From Opitutales bacterium (GTDB lineage Bacteria; Verrucomicrobiota; Verrucomicrobiia; Opitutales; Intestinicryptomonadaceae), in contig SUVP01000009.1 of NCBI GenBank assembly GCA_015061945.1, forward strand, positions 54,890 through 118,889: a stretch of DNA of 64,000 bases. The letters are read 5' to 3'. Shown in pieces: positions 8,348 through 17,755 of this stretch (the stretch's first letter is position 1; the number at the start of each line of letters is the position of its first letter). The translations under genes were made by a program, and so were the position numbers. The notes beneath the pieces are model-generated. The model did no database searches. It was not told the DNA's origin and saw nothing but the letters and a program-made list of their open reading frames with translations.

Positions 8348-9240
8348 GTAAACTCGTTACAGAATTTTCGCCCGATTCACACTTACAGGGCAATAGATAT
8401 TTTAGGGTTGTGCACGGCAAAACAAATAAGTCGCACGCAGTCGGGTTGCATAAACACGACTTTATCGAAATCATCTGGATTAAGAGCGGTTGCGGAATGT
8501 TAATCGCGGGTGGAAAATCGCGTAAATTTTCAAAAAACTTCTTGTACATTTCAAAGCCTAACGAAGTACATGCACTTGAGCCAGATAAATCCACGCAAAT
8601 GCAATTTACATATGTCGCACTCGCAAGGGGCGTTATGGAAAAATTCATCGAAGAAGTTTTGTGCGAAGAAGACGAACTTAACAAAAAACAATTTGCGGGA
8701 ATATCGCTAAAACTCTCGCCTTTCGAGACGTCGTTTCTCGACCGAGCTGCGACAGAACTTGCAGGGCAGAACGATTCTCTCATTGCTATTTTGCGATTCC
8801 TTACAAACTTGTACTGGCAATTAAAAGGTACGTTCTCGTCGGCTCTGCCTGAAATGCCTGACTGGCTTTCGGATGCCTGCCAAAGAATACGCAATCCAGA
8901 AAATCTCGCAATAGGTTTGACTAAATTTAGAGAAATTTGCGACAAAGATATGTCGTATATAAATCGAGCGATGCGTCGTTATTTAAATTCTACCCCGACA
9001 GAATTTATAAACACTGCTCGCCTAAAATATGCAGCTTGGCTACTTGAAACATCATCGTACCCGACAAGCGAAATATCGGATATGTGTGGTTTTTCAGATT
9101 TGCCTTATTTTTGCAGAAAATTTAAAGACAAGTATGAATATACTCCGAGTCAGTTCCGAAAAAATGCTTTAAATGCTGTGGAAAAATCGGATATAAACTA
9201 CTCGTACAAAATGAAAAATATCAAAAAAGTGAAAGCTTAA
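8344..9240 (+). CDS. AraC-family transcriptional regulator with cupin sensor
   Basis: 298 aa. The N-terminal half is a cupin-type sensor (HAVGLHKHDFIEIIWIKSG, then YISKPNEVHALEP); the C-terminal half is a double helix-turn-helix with the second one reading SEISDMCGFSDLPYFCRKFK, the AraC signature, and YTPSQFRKNA. The pattern resembles sugar-responsive regulators such as ChbR/RhaR. The start at 8344 is fixed by an in-frame stop just upstream. The adjacent dehydrogenase gene 15 bp downstream is the likely partner and target. Confidence 0.88.
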   Translation: MSKLVTEFSPDSHLQGNRYFRVVHGKTNKSHAVGLHKHDFIEIIWIKSGCGMLIAGGKSRKFSKNFLYISKPNEVHALEPDKSTQMQFTYVALARGVMEKFIEEVLCEEDELNKKQFAGISLKLSPFETSFLDRAATELAGQNDSLIAILRFLTNLYWQLKGTFSSALPEMPDWLSDACQRIRNPENLAIGLTKFREICDKDMSYINRAMRRYLNSTPTEFINTARLKYAAWLLETSSYPTSEISDMCGFSDLPYFCRKFKDKYEYTPSQFRKNALNAVEKSDINYSYKMKNIKKVKA

Positions 9241-9255
9241 ACAAAGGGAAAAAAT

Positions 9256-10329
9256 ATGAAGAAAATAAGAGTGTTAGTAATTGGTTGCGGGAACATGGGC
9301 TCGTCTCACGCTCGTGCATACCACAATCTTGAACAATTTGAACTCGTCGGTATCGTCGATGGATTCAAACCAAATGTAGATAAATTCTGCGAATGGGCAA
9401 AAAAGGAATATCCTTACTACACAGACTTCGCACAAGCTCTCGCTGAATTGAAGCCAGACGCTGTCGCAATCTGTACATACCCAAATTCACACGAACCTCT
9501 CGCAATTCAAGCTATGGACGCTGGTTGCCACGTGTTCGTCGAAAAACCAATCTCGTCGACTGTTGAAGGTGCACAACGTGTTGCAGACTACGCAAAGAAA
9601 CTCGGCAAGAAAGTTGTTGTTGGATATATCTTACGCCACCATCCATCTTGGGTTAAGTTCATCGAGTTGGCACACAAACTCGGCAAGCCACTTGTTATGC
9701 GTATGAATCTTAATCAACAATCGCACGGCAAAGCTTGGGATACACACAAGAAACTCTTGAACTCCCTCACTCCTATTGTCGACTGCGGTGTTCACTATGC
9801 TGACGTTATGTGCCAAATGACAGAATCGAAACCTGTGAGTGTCAATGGTATTTCGGCTCGTGTTAGTGATGAAATCTCGGATACAGAACGCAACTATGGT
9901 CAATTCCAAGTTACATTTGAAGACGGCTCTGTCGGTTGGTATGAAGCTGGTTGGGGTCCAATGATGTCGACAAACGCATTCTTTGTTAAGGATGTAATCG
10001 GACCTAAGGGTTGTGTATCAATCTGTGCAAAAGAAGCTGCAAGCGATAAGAAATCGGACGATATCGACTCGCACACAAAGACGAATACATTGCGTTTCCA
10101 CTCGGCAGATGTCGCCCCAGACGGCGAATTCGCAAAGGAAGATGAATGGATTAACACAAGTGAAGAACCGGTACACGATGAACTTTGCGAACGCGAACAA
10201 CTCTACCTCTACAACGCTATTGTAAACGATGTAGATTTGACTCGCCATATCGACGATGCAATCAATAGCTTAAAGATTTGCTTGGCTGCTGATGAATCGG
10301 CAAGAACAGGTCAAACAGTTAAGCTTTAA
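9256..10329 (+). CDS. Gfo/Idh/MocA-family oxidoreductase
   Basis: 357 aa NAD(P)-dependent sugar or polyol dehydrogenase, cytoplasmic. The Rossmann motif VIGCGNMGSSHARAYHN is at residues 7-23; the catalytic EKPIS motif and downstream VVGYILRHHPSW, then DCGVHYADVM with a conserved His, are typical. An AAAGGGAAAA ribosome site precedes the ATG. It forms a two-gene unit with the AraC regulator and is followed directly by a strong terminator. Codon choice appears more GC-biased than in the regulator, suggesting good expression. Substrate unknown; a sugar or inositol derivative is likely. Confidence 0.9.
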   Translation: MKKIRVLVIGCGNMGSSHARAYHNLEQFELVGIVDGFKPNVDKFCEWAKKEYPYYTDFAQALAELKPDAVAICTYPNSHEPLAIQAMDAGCHVFVEKPISSTVEGAQRVADYAKKLGKKVVVGYILRHHPSWVKFIELAHKLGKPLVMRMNLNQQSHGKAWDTHKKLLNSLTPIVDCGVHYADVMCQMTESKPVSVNGISARVSDEISDTERNYGQFQVTFEDGSVGWYEAGWGPMMSTNAFFVKDVIGPKGCVSICAKEAASDKKSDDIDSHTKTNTLRFHSADVAPDGEFAKEDEWINTSEEPVHDELCEREQLYLYNAIVNDVDLTRHIDDAINSLKICLAADESARTGQTVKL

Positions 10330-10345
10330 TCTGTAAAACGAAAAT

Positions 10346-10384
10346 AAAAAAATGCGGAAGGTTTTTGCACCTCCCGCATTTTTT
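10346..10384. terminator. Bidirectional intrinsic terminator
   Basis: The stem AAATGCGGaAGGT / ACCTcCCGCATTT has A-tract and T-tract flanks, between convergent genes. Confidence 0.85.
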
Positions 10385-10401
10385 GTTGTTAGAAAAATCT
10401 C

Positions 10402-11100
10402 TTATCTTCTGTTTGCCATAAGGATTTGCAAGATATACCAGAACATCAATGCAATTGACGCAAAGAGTCCGAGTGCAGCAGCAACGTATTGGTCGTTGCG
10501 ATATTGATGTATAACTGCTCCTGTTTGATACAACACTGCAATCGACGCAAATACGACCATTGCAATAGAGAACCAAAGTCCGAGTTGGAACCCGAATAAC
10601 ATCGAGCAAACAATTATTCCGAGTGCGATAAACGATGCCATTGTCAAGAATGAGCCCAAGTACGAAAAACTTTTTCCCGACAAGAAAACGTATGCGGTGA
10701 TTCCGCCCGAAAGCGACGCTGTTAAAACCCCCGCTTGAATTATTGCGTCGGGAGCGATTGCGTTTGCGACTAAAAGCAAAGGTAAAAAGATTATCGCTTC
10801 AGCAAAGACATAAAGATAAAGTCCTGCAAACTGTTTGCCCAGTGATGTCGCCGATGTCGCCCATGAGTTCGCCAACCACGACACCCCCATAAACGCCAAA
10901 AGCACAATCAACCAATTGTTGCCCGACACCATTTTCCCAGCAAGCTCAACAGCTGGTTGCCAGTTAAGAAGCATAGCTTCAACGCAAATAAACACGATGA
11001 ATGCCAACGCTAAATGGAGATAAGTTTTTTTCAAAAATAATGAACGTGCTGACGCTTCAGCCGAAGTGCGTTCAAATTGAATGTCTATATTGTTTTGCAT
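10402..11100 (-). CDS. Bax inhibitor-1 / YccA-family membrane protein
   Basis: 232 aa with about seven hydrophobic segments. The FLKKTYLHLALAF start, the conserved small-residue helices and the C-terminal YQTGAVIHQYRNDQYVAAAL followed by a last hydrophobic helix match the BI-1 (UPF0005) family, putative pH-dependent ion or calcium leak channels; in E. coli YccA modulates FtsH. Located in the inner membrane. Diverges from rph, with its 5' end 55 bp from the rph start. Confidence 0.88.
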   Translation of the reverse strand: MQNNIDIQFERTSAEASARSLFLKKTYLHLALAFIVFICVEAMLLNWQPAVELAGKMVSGNNWLIVLLAFMGVSWLANSWATSATSLGKQFAGLYLYVFAEAIIFLPLLLVANAIAPDAIIQAGVLTASLSGGITAYVFLSGKSFSYLGSFLTMASFIALGIIVCSMLFGFQLGLWFSIAMVVFASIAVLYQTGAVIHQYRNDQYVAAALGLFASIALMFWYILQILMANRR

Positions 11101-11154
11101 ATCTTTATAAAAAATCTTGTGGAAATATTTAATATGTATATAAACGGAAAATCA

Positions 11155-11910
11155 ATGGAAAATGAAAATATTATTTCTTCGGAATCGCGTTTTGACGGCA
11201 GAATGCCAGCACAACTTCGCGATATAAAATTTGAAACTGGAATTGCCCCAAATGCGACAGGGTCGGTCCTCGTATCGTTTGGCAATACAAAAGTTATCTG
11301 TGCGGCAACAGCAGAAAAACGTGTGCCGTCGTGGATGAACGCACTCGTTCCACCAAAGGGCTGGATTAGTGCAGAATACTCAATGCTCCCATACTCGACA
11401 CTATCTCGCAAACAACGTGCTTCGTCAGCTGGGAAAGTCGACGGTCGCTCTGTTGAAATCCAACGCCTTATCGGACGTTCTATTCGTGCAGTTGCAGACC
11501 TCGAAAAAATGGCTGGAATCACACTTTGGCTCGATTGCGATGTATTGCAAGCAGACGGCGGAACTCGCACTGCTTCAATCAGTGGAGCATACGTTGCGGC
11601 AAAAATCGCAGTGAAAAAACTTCTCGAAGCTGGCGATATCACAGAAGATCCATTTGTCGATTCTGTATCGGCTGTTAGCGTTGGCGTATTGGGCGATAAA
11701 GTTGTCCTCGACCTCCCATACGAAGAAGATAAAGACGCTGATGTTGACGCAAATATTGTTATGACTGGTTCGGGCAAATTTGTCGAGTTGCAAGCAAGTG
11801 GCGAAGAAGCAACTTTTGATGCCGACCAACTCGCACAACTTATTTCGCTCGCAAAAGGCGGGATAGAACAGATTTCAAAACTTCAAGTGGAGGCAATCGC
11901 AAATGGATAG
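11155..11910 (+). CDS. rph: Ribonuclease PH
   Basis: 251 aa from the ATG at 11155; upstream in-frame ATGs (11077, 11134) would only add unconserved residues. Phosphorolytic 3'-5' exoribonuclease that trims tRNA 3' ends. Diagnostic segments: RFDGRMPAQLRDI, GSVLVSFGNTKVIC, GWISAEYSMLPYST, VDGRSVEIQRLIGRSIRA, DCDVLQADGGTRTASISGA and DANIVMTGSG, covering the phosphate-binding Arg residues and the catalytic Asp. Full length. Its last 8 bases overlap the next gene. Confidence 0.95.
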   Translation: MENENIISSESRFDGRMPAQLRDIKFETGIAPNATGSVLVSFGNTKVICAATAEKRVPSWMNALVPPKGWISAEYSMLPYSTLSRKQRASSAGKVDGRSVEIQRLIGRSIRAVADLEKMAGITLWLDCDVLQADGGTRTASISGAYVAAKIAVKKLLEAGDITEDPFVDSVSAVSVGVLGDKVVLDLPYEEDKDADVDANIVMTGSGKFVELQASGEEATFDADQLAQLISLAKGGIEQISKLQVEAIANG

Positions 11911-12223
11911 AAAAGAAAGAGCACTTACGACATTTCGCAAACCATACTCGTGTGCCCAAACGATATGGGCGTCGTTCGCCGATACCGACGAAGCAACTCT
12001 CGCCTACATGAAAGAAAAAAGTGGTGGACGTGCACCCGACAATATGTGTGGAGCTTTGTTTGCCGCAATCAAGATTTTGCCTGTTGAAAAACGTACTCAA
12101 GCGTGTGCAGAGTTTGAACAAAAAGCAGGCTCATGCAAATGTCTTGAAATAAAATCTCAAACAAAAACTCCATGCGAAGACTGCGTGAAATTCGCAGCAG
12201 AAATCCTCGAGAAAAACTTGTAA
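11903..12223 (+). CDS. C_GCAxxG_C_C-family cysteine-rich protein
   Basis: 106 aa. Cysteines are spaced as in the C_GCAxxG_C_C family: YSCAQTIW, GGRAPDNMCGAL, AGSCKCLEI and a C-terminal CEDCV, suggesting metal or redox-cofactor binding. Function of the family is unknown, but it is frequent in anaerobes. The usual G-C-A element appears as GGRAPDNMCGA. The start overlaps the end of rph by 8 bp and its TAA shares a base with the next ATG (TAATG), so the three genes are translationally coupled. Confidence 0.8.
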   Translation: MDRKERALTTFRKPYSCAQTIWASFADTDEATLAYMKEKSGGRAPDNMCGALFAAIKILPVEKRTQACAEFEQKAGSCKCLEIKSQTKTPCEDCVKFAAEILEKNL

Positions 12224-13236
12224 TGAAAAATATTATACTACCATTTTTATTTTTTGTAGTTGCTTGTGTATCGCTTGCAAATAATGTGAAGTTTTCGGGA
12301 AATCCGATTATCGAAGGTTGGTATGCAGACCCACAAATTAGAATATACGATAATAAGTACTGGATTTTCCCGACATATTCACAGGCGTTTAAAAAACAAT
12401 TACATCTCGACGCTTACTCGTCGGACAATCTGGTCAACTGGAAAAAGCACTCTCGTATCATCGATAATTCGTCGATTAAATGGCTAAATAAGGCACTTTG
12501 GGCTCCCGATTCTATAAAAAAAGACGGCAAGTACTACCTCTTCTTTTCTTGCAACGACACTTACCCTGTTAATCGAAAAGGTGGCGACTACACTATCCGT
12601 AGCAAAAACGATGAAATGTATGGTGGCATTGGTGTGGCTGTCGCCGACAAGCCAGAAGGTCCATACAAAGATTTAATCGGCAAGCCTTTAATCGACGGTT
12701 TTTACAACAAAGCTCAACCTATCGATCAATATGTCTTTGAGTACAAGGGCAACTGGTATATGTTCTATGGTGGTTGGAGCAAATGTAATCTTGTTCGTTT
12801 GGCAGATGATTTTAAATCGGTCATTCCATTCCCAGACGGCTCAACCTACAAAGATATAACTCCTGCTGGATACAAAGAAGGTTCGGTTGTATTTGAACGA
12901 AAAGGCAAATGGTATTTTATGTGGTCGGAAGGCACTTGGACAAACTCCACTTACAAGGTCGCTTATGCCATAGCAGATTCGCCTCTCGGGAAATGGGAAC
13001 GCATTGGCACTGTTCTCGAAAACGATAAGAATATTGCGACTGGTGCTGGACACCATTCTGTAATAAATATTCCTAACACTGATGAATGGTACATTTGTTA
13101 TCATCGTCGCCCGATACCAACAAAATCAATTCACCACAGAATTGTTTGTATCGACAAAATGTATTTCGACAAAGACGGAAAAATTATCCCGATTAAAATG
13201 ACATTCAAAGGCGTCGCAGAACGCCCGTTAAAATAA
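12223..13236 (+). CDS. Exported glycoside hydrolase, family 43-like
   Basis: 337 aa with a signal peptide (residues 1-18, ending VSLAN). The five-bladed beta-propeller motifs of GH43 are visible: IIEGWYADPQIRIYDNKYW with the catalytic base Asp, LWAPDSIKKDGKYYLFFS with the pKa-modulating Asp, and KEGSVVFERKGKWYFMWSEG with the catalytic acid Glu. Likely an arabinofuranosidase, xylosidase or galactosidase acting outside the cytoplasm. The start at 12223 follows the TAATG overlap with the preceding gene. A terminator follows 13 bp after its stop. Confidence 0.85.
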   Translation: MKNIILPFLFFVVACVSLANNVKFSGNPIIEGWYADPQIRIYDNKYWIFPTYSQAFKKQLHLDAYSSDNLVNWKKHSRIIDNSSIKWLNKALWAPDSIKKDGKYYLFFSCNDTYPVNRKGGDYTIRSKNDEMYGGIGVAVADKPEGPYKDLIGKPLIDGFYNKAQPIDQYVFEYKGNWYMFYGGWSKCNLVRLADDFKSVIPFPDGSTYKDITPAGYKEGSVVFERKGKWYFMWSEGTWTNSTYKVAYAIADSPLGKWERIGTVLENDKNIATGAGHHSVINIPNTDEWYICYHRRPIPTKSIHHRIVCIDKMYFDKDGKIIPIKMTFKGVAERPLK

Positions 13237-13249
13237 TAACACGCACATA

Positions 13250-13289
13250 AAAAAAAGACCGTACGATTTTTTCGATACGGTCTTTTTTT
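13250..13289. terminator. Bidirectional intrinsic terminator
   Basis: The stem AAAAAGACCGTA / TACGGTCTTTTT (with inner CGA/TCG) lies between the convergent GH43 and carA genes. Confidence 0.88.
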
Positions 13290-13303
13290 GTGTCAAATTT
13301 CGA

Positions 13304-14410
13304 TTACAAGCTTGCGTAGAATTTATCGAGCAATGCAACTTCTGGGTAATATTGAACACCCCATGCGTTTAAGCTCTTGTGCTTGATTCCAGCAACGCTT
13401 CCGTCGGTATGGTTGACTTCTGTAATTTCCATTTCAGAACCTTCGAGCGATTTTGCGTCGACTGCAAACGCATTGTTTTGCGATGTAATCTTCACCTTAT
13501 CTTCTGCCAAATTCTTAACTGGATGATTTCCGCCGTGATGACCAAATGGCAACTTGATTGCCTTGCCACCAAATGCGTATGCGAGAACTTGCATACCCAA
13601 CCCGACTGCAAATGTCGGATATTTTTTTGCGAGAGTTGCGACAGTTTCGTGTGCGTATGTCAATGCTGTTGCGTCGCCCGCACCGTCCGTCAAGAACACG
13701 CATTCAGGTGCGAGTTTCTCGATTTCTTCAGCACTTGTATTTGCTGGAACAATCATTACATCAAAACCATTGTAAGCCAAGCCTGCCAAAAGTGAACGGT
13801 TTGCCCCAAAATCTATTGCTACGCACTTACGCAATGGAGTCTTTCTTTCCCTGCTGTCGATATGTACGCCACCAAGCTCAAATGGCTTGATTGCAAACTT
13901 ATCTTCTGCACGATACGCTTCTTTGCAAGAGACATCTTTGACATAGTCGACACCTTCAAAACCTTGCCATTGTTTTGCACGTTCGATTGCGTCGGCATCA
14001 GAAATATCTTCTGTTGAAATGCAAGCCTTCATTGCACCTTTATCACGAAGTTTTCTTGTGATTGCACGTGTATCAATCCCACTGATTGCAGGAACGCCAT
14101 GCTTTACAAGATAATCGTTCAAACTCATCTTACAACGCCAGTTGCTTGGAACTTCGCAATCTTGTGCGACCACAAGACCCGATACTTTTGCACTGTCGCT
14201 TTCTACGTCTTCTTCATTGATACCATAACAACCGACTTCTACAAAAGTCATTGTCAAGATATTCATATAATTTGAAGGGCTTGAGAGCAATTCTTCGTAG
14301 CCCATCATCGATGTGTTAAAGACAACTTCGCCAACAGCGGTTTTCTTTGCACCAAACGCTTTTCCTCTAAAAACGCTTCCGTCTTCAAATGCTAATACTG
14401 CGTTATTCAT
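13304..14410 (-). CDS. carA: Carbamoyl-phosphate synthase small subunit with a degenerate glutaminase site
   Basis: 368 aa, full-length two-domain CarA (N-terminal CPSase_sm_chain, C-terminal class I glutamine amidotransferase). The N-terminal domain is normal (GEVVFNTSMMGYEE, SGIDTRAITRKLR). In the amidotransferase domain the nucleophile elbow, normally GICLGHQ, reads VGLGMQ: Cys269 of E. coli is Gly270 and the following His is Met273. The catalytic His of the HPE motif is Tyr355 (YYPE), and SNGPGDP reads TDGAGDA. FGHHGGNHPVK is intact, so the fold is kept but glutamine hydrolysis should be impossible. It starts 4 bp after carB. Either it acts as a structural partner for an ammonia-fed CarB, or another amidotransferase supplies nitrogen. 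Confidence 0.9.
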   Translation of the reverse strand: MNNAVLAFEDGSVFRGKAFGAKKTAVGEVVFNTSMMGYEELLSSPSNYMNILTMTFVEVGCYGINEEDVESDSAKVSGLVVAQDCEVPSNWRCKMSLNDYLVKHGVPAISGIDTRAITRKLRDKGAMKACISTEDISDADAIERAKQWQGFEGVDYVKDVSCKEAYRAEDKFAIKPFELGGVHIDSRERKTPLRKCVAIDFGANRSLLAGLAYNGFDVMIVPANTSAEEIEKLAPECVFLTDGAGDATALTYAHETVATLAKKYPTFAVGLGMQVLAYAFGGKAIKLPFGHHGGNHPVKNLAEDKVKITSQNNAFAVDAKSLEGSEMEITEVNHTDGSVAGIKHKSLNAWGVQYYPEVALLDKFYASL

Positions 14411-14414
14411 AGTA

Positions 14415-17400
14415 CTACTTGTTTGAGTTTAACATTGTCATATATTCTTGAAGCGACTGTACGCTCAATTCCTTATTACGCATTGCCTCTATACCTTTGA
14501 TTGCCGCATATGCTCCCATAATTGTGGTTATCATACAGACTTTTTTCATCAAAGCTTCTTGGCGAATAAGGTTTTCGTCGAGACGTGGATACATTCCCGA
14601 TGGCGTGTTGATGATAAGCGACATTTCGTCGTTCTTAATCATATCTACGACATTCGGACGTGCTCCTTCGTTGAGCTTATAAGTTGTCGTTACAGGAATT
14701 CCGTTTTCTTTTAAGAGTCTTGCAGTTCCTGCTGTCGAGAAAATCTTGAAGCCGAGCTTATCGAGCGACTTTGCAAGTTCCACTGCCATTTCTTTGTCGT
14801 GGTCCTTTACCGAAAGGAACACGTTGCCCGATGTTGGAAGCCCTGGTTGTGCCGCAATTTGACTCTTTGCAAATGCTGTACCAAGATCTTTATCCAAGCC
14901 CATAACTTCACCAGTTGAACGCATTTCTGGACTGAGCATAATTGCAGCACCTGTGAAACGAACAAATGGGAAGACGCTTTCTTTTACTGCGATATATGGA
15001 ATCTTCACTTCTTTTGTGAAGCCCAAGTCTTTGAGCTTTTCGCCAGCCATTACACGTGCCGCAATCTTTGCAAGCGGTACACCGATTGCCTTTGAGCAGA
15101 ACGGAACTGTACGAGATGCTCTTGGGTTGACTTCGAGAATATATACATCGCCTTTCTTGATTGCGAATTGAATATTCATCAAGCCGATAACTTTCAACTC
15201 ACGAGCCAAGTCGTATGTAGCTTGACGAACTTCGTTGAGGATATTTTCTGGAAGTGTGTGTGGTGGCAACACCATTGCTGCGTCGCCCGAGTGAACACCC
15301 GCATACTCGATGTGTTCGAGCATTCCACCGATAACAGTTGTTTCGCCATCGCTGATTGCGTCGACATCAAGCTCGATTGCGTCTTCGAGGAACTTATCCA
15401 AAAGAACTGGTTTTCCAGGTGCAGCTTCAAAAGCTTCTCTGATTACCTTCTTCATATCGTCCATACCATAGACGATAAACATACCTCTACCACCGAGAAC
15501 AAATGATGGACGCAAGAGAATCGGGAACCCGATTTTTCCAGCCAACTCGTAAGCTTCTTCTGGTGTTGTCGCTGTCGCATTTATTGGCTGACGCAAGTTG
15601 AGCTTTTCGATAATGCGTTTGAAGATTTCACGGTCTTCAGCTGCATCGATAGATTCAGGCGTTGTACCAATAATGTTTACGCCATTTTCTTTAAGCTCTG
15701 TTGCAAGGTTGAGTGGAGTTTGTCCACCAAACTGTACGATTGCACCATCGCACTTTGTTTGTTTGTAAACCTCAAGTACGTCTTCAAGCGTGAGTGGTTC
15801 AAAGAAAAGTTTGTCCGATGTATCATAGTCTGTCGAAACCGTTTCTGGATTCGAGTTAACCATAATCGTTTCATAGCCAACTTCACGAAGTGCGAACGAT
15901 GCGTGAACACAGCAGTAGTCAAACTCTATACCTTGTCCGATTCTGTTTGGACCACCGCCGATAATCATAATCTTTTTCTTATCGCTTGGTACGAGTTCGT
16001 TTTCTACGCCATAGGTCGAGTAATAATATGGTGTTTGTGCCTTATACTCGCCCGCACATGTATCAACTAATCTGTACACTGTGTTGATACCAAATTCGTC
16101 ACGAAGTTTTTTGATGTTTCTGATTTTCGTATTGCAGATTGTTGCAATTTGTAAATCGGTAAAGCCGGCTTTCTTTGCCTTTTCCAAAAGCACTTTATCA
16201 AGGTTGAGAATTCCTGCTTCTTCAAGTTGCTTTTCGATTTCAACTATACCTGCAACTTCTCTGATAAACCAAGGGTCTATTTTTGTGAGTTCGCAAATTT
16301 CTTCTTGGCTCATTCCTGCGAGAACTGCATAGCGAATAAAGAATATTCTTTCTGCTGTCGGACGAACGAGACCATTTTTGATTGCGGTAATATCGGTGAT
16401 TTCTTTGCCACCAAATTTTCCGCCTCCACCAAAACCACGAGCACCAATTTCCAATGAACGCATCGCCTTTTGCAAGCATTCTTTGAAACTTCTGCCAATA
16501 GCCATAACTTCGCCAACACTCTTCATCGAGCTTGTCAGTGTGCTATCTGAACCAACAAATTTTTCAAATGCGAAGCGTGGAACTTTTGCTACAACATAGT
16601 CGATTGCTGGTTCAAAGCTTGCTGGAGTCGTCTTTGTGATGTCATTCTTTAGCTCATCGAGCGTATATCCAACTGACAATTTTGCGGCAAACTTTGCAAT
16701 CGGGAACCCTGTCGCTTTCGACGCAAGTGCTGACGAACGCGATACACGTGGATTCATCTCGATAATAATCATTCTGCCGTCTTTTGGATTGAGTGCAAAT
16801 TGAATATTTGAACCACCACACTTTACACCAATTTCACGAATAATCGCAAAGCTGGCTTCTTTCATCAACTGATATTCTTTGCTTGTCAGAGTGAGAGCTG
16901 GTGCGATTGTAATTGAGTCGCCCGTGTGAACGCCCATTGGGTCGAAATTTTCAATCGAGCAAATTGCGATGCACTGGTCTTTGCAGTCTCGCATAACTTC
17001 CATTTCAAGCTCTTTCCAACCGAGCAACGATTCTTCGATGAGAATTTCTGTTGCGGGCGATGCGGTCAAACCAAATGCCGCCATCTTCTCAAACTCGTCA
17101 CGATTATATGCAATACCGCCACCTGTGCCACCAAGTGTAAAACTTGGGCGGATGATAAGCGGATACTTCTTGTGTTTGTCTGCCCATGCGAGAGCTTCGT
17201 CGAGCGAGTGTACCACTATACTAAGCGGAACATCGAGCCCAATTTTAATCATCGCTTGACGGAACTTTTCACGGTCTTCGCCTTTTTCGATTGCGTCCGC
17301 ATCGGCACCAATCAACTCAACGCCATACTTGTCGAGGATTCCACGCTTGTACAATTCAAGCGACAGATTCAGCCCTGTCTGACCACCAAGTGTTGGCAAG

Positions 17401-17657
17401 AGTGCATCGGGACGTTCCTTTGCAATAATCTTCTCTAAAATTTCAGGTGATAACGGTTCTATATATGTAACGTCCGCCATTTGCGGATCGGTCATAATAG
17501 TAGCCGGATTGGAATTTACCAATATAACTTTGTAGCCTTCTTCTCTTAATGCTTTACAAGCTTGGCTTCCTGAATAGTCGAACTCGCAGGCCTGCCCTAT
17601 TACAATAGGACCAGAACCCACTATTAATATAGATTTAATATCTGTGCGTTTTGGCAT
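14415..17657 (-). CDS. carB: Carbamoyl-phosphate synthase large subunit
   Basis: 1080 aa, complete. Makes carbamoyl phosphate from bicarbonate, ammonia and two ATP for pyrimidine and arginine synthesis. Two homologous ATP-grasp halves are visible: [21 protein letters not shown] (N-half) and [20 protein letters not shown] (C-half), with ATP-grasp motifs [16 protein letters not shown] and [15 protein letters not shown], the oligomerisation segment between, and an MGS-like allosteric domain at the end ([14 protein letters not shown]). The gene precedes carA, reversed relative to the usual carAB order. The large subunit shows no loss of catalytic motifs, unlike its partner. Confidence 0.96.
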   Translation of the reverse strand: MPKRTDIKSILIVGSGPIVIGQACEFDYSGSQACKALREEGYKVILVNSNPATIMTDPQMADVTYIEPLSPEILEKIIAKERPDALLPTLGGQTGLNLSLELYKRGILDKYGVELIGADADAIEKGEDREKFRQAMIKIGLDVPLSIVVHSLDEALAWADKHKKYPLIIRPSFTLGGTGGGIAYNRDEFEKMAAFGLTASPATEILIEESLLGWKELEMEVMRDCKDQCIAICSIENFDPMGVHTGDSITIAPALTLTSKEYQLMKEASFAIIREIGVKCGGSNIQFALNPKDGRMIIIEMNPRVSRSSALASKATGFPIAKFAAKLSVGYTLDELKNDITKTTPASFEPAIDYVVAKVPRFAFEKFVGSDSTLTSSMKSVGEVMAIGRSFKECLQKAMRSLEIGARGFGGGGKFGGKEITDITAIKNGLVRPTAERIFFIRYAVLAGMSQEEICELTKIDPWFIREVAGIVEIEKQLEEAGILNLDKVLLEKAKKAGFTDLQIATICNTKIRNIKKLRDEFGINTVYRLVDTCAGEYKAQTPYYYSTYGVENELVPSDKKKIMIIGGGPNRIGQGIEFDYCCVHASFALREVGYETIMVNSNPETVSTDYDTSDKLFFEPLTLEDVLEVYKQTKCDGAIVQFGGQTPLNLATELKENGVNIIGTTPESIDAAEDREIFKRIIEKLNLRQPINATATTPEEAYELAGKIGFPILLRPSFVLGGRGMFIVYGMDDMKKVIREAFEAAPGKPVLLDKFLEDAIELDVDAISDGETTVIGGMLEHIEYAGVHSGDAAMVLPPHTLPENILNEVRQATYDLARELKVIGLMNIQFAIKKGDVYILEVNPRASRTVPFCSKAIGVPLAKIAARVMAGEKLKDLGFTKEVKIPYIAVKESVFPFVRFTGAAIMLSPEMRSTGEVMGLDKDLGTAFAKSQIAAQPGLPTSGNVFLSVKDHDKEMAVELAKSLDKLGFKIFSTAGTARLLKENGIPVTTTYKLNEGARPNVVDMIKNDEMSLIINTPSGMYPRLDENLIRQEALMKKVCMITTIMGAYAAIKGIEAMRNKELSVQSLQEYMTMLNSNK

Positions 17658-17668
17658 ATTAAACCTAA

Positions 17669-17697
17669 ATTACTGAACTTATTTTTCCTTAAGTCAA
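17669..17697 (-). promoter_or_regulatory. Promoter of carB-carA, nearly leaderless
   Basis: On the minus strand TTGACT (17697-17692), a 17-bp spacer and AGTAAT (17674-17669) precede the ATG at 17657 by 11 bp, predicting a leader of about 5 nt. Confidence 0.55.
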
Positions 17698-17755
17698 TTT
17701 TTTTTACAAAAAAAAACGACACATTCACCAAATTATTCTGTTTTCTCCACAAATT

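Noticed and set aside
13304..14410. carA as a pseudogene
   Set aside because: The frame is full-length and the fold motifs are conserved; only the glutaminase active site is altered, which suggests a changed role.
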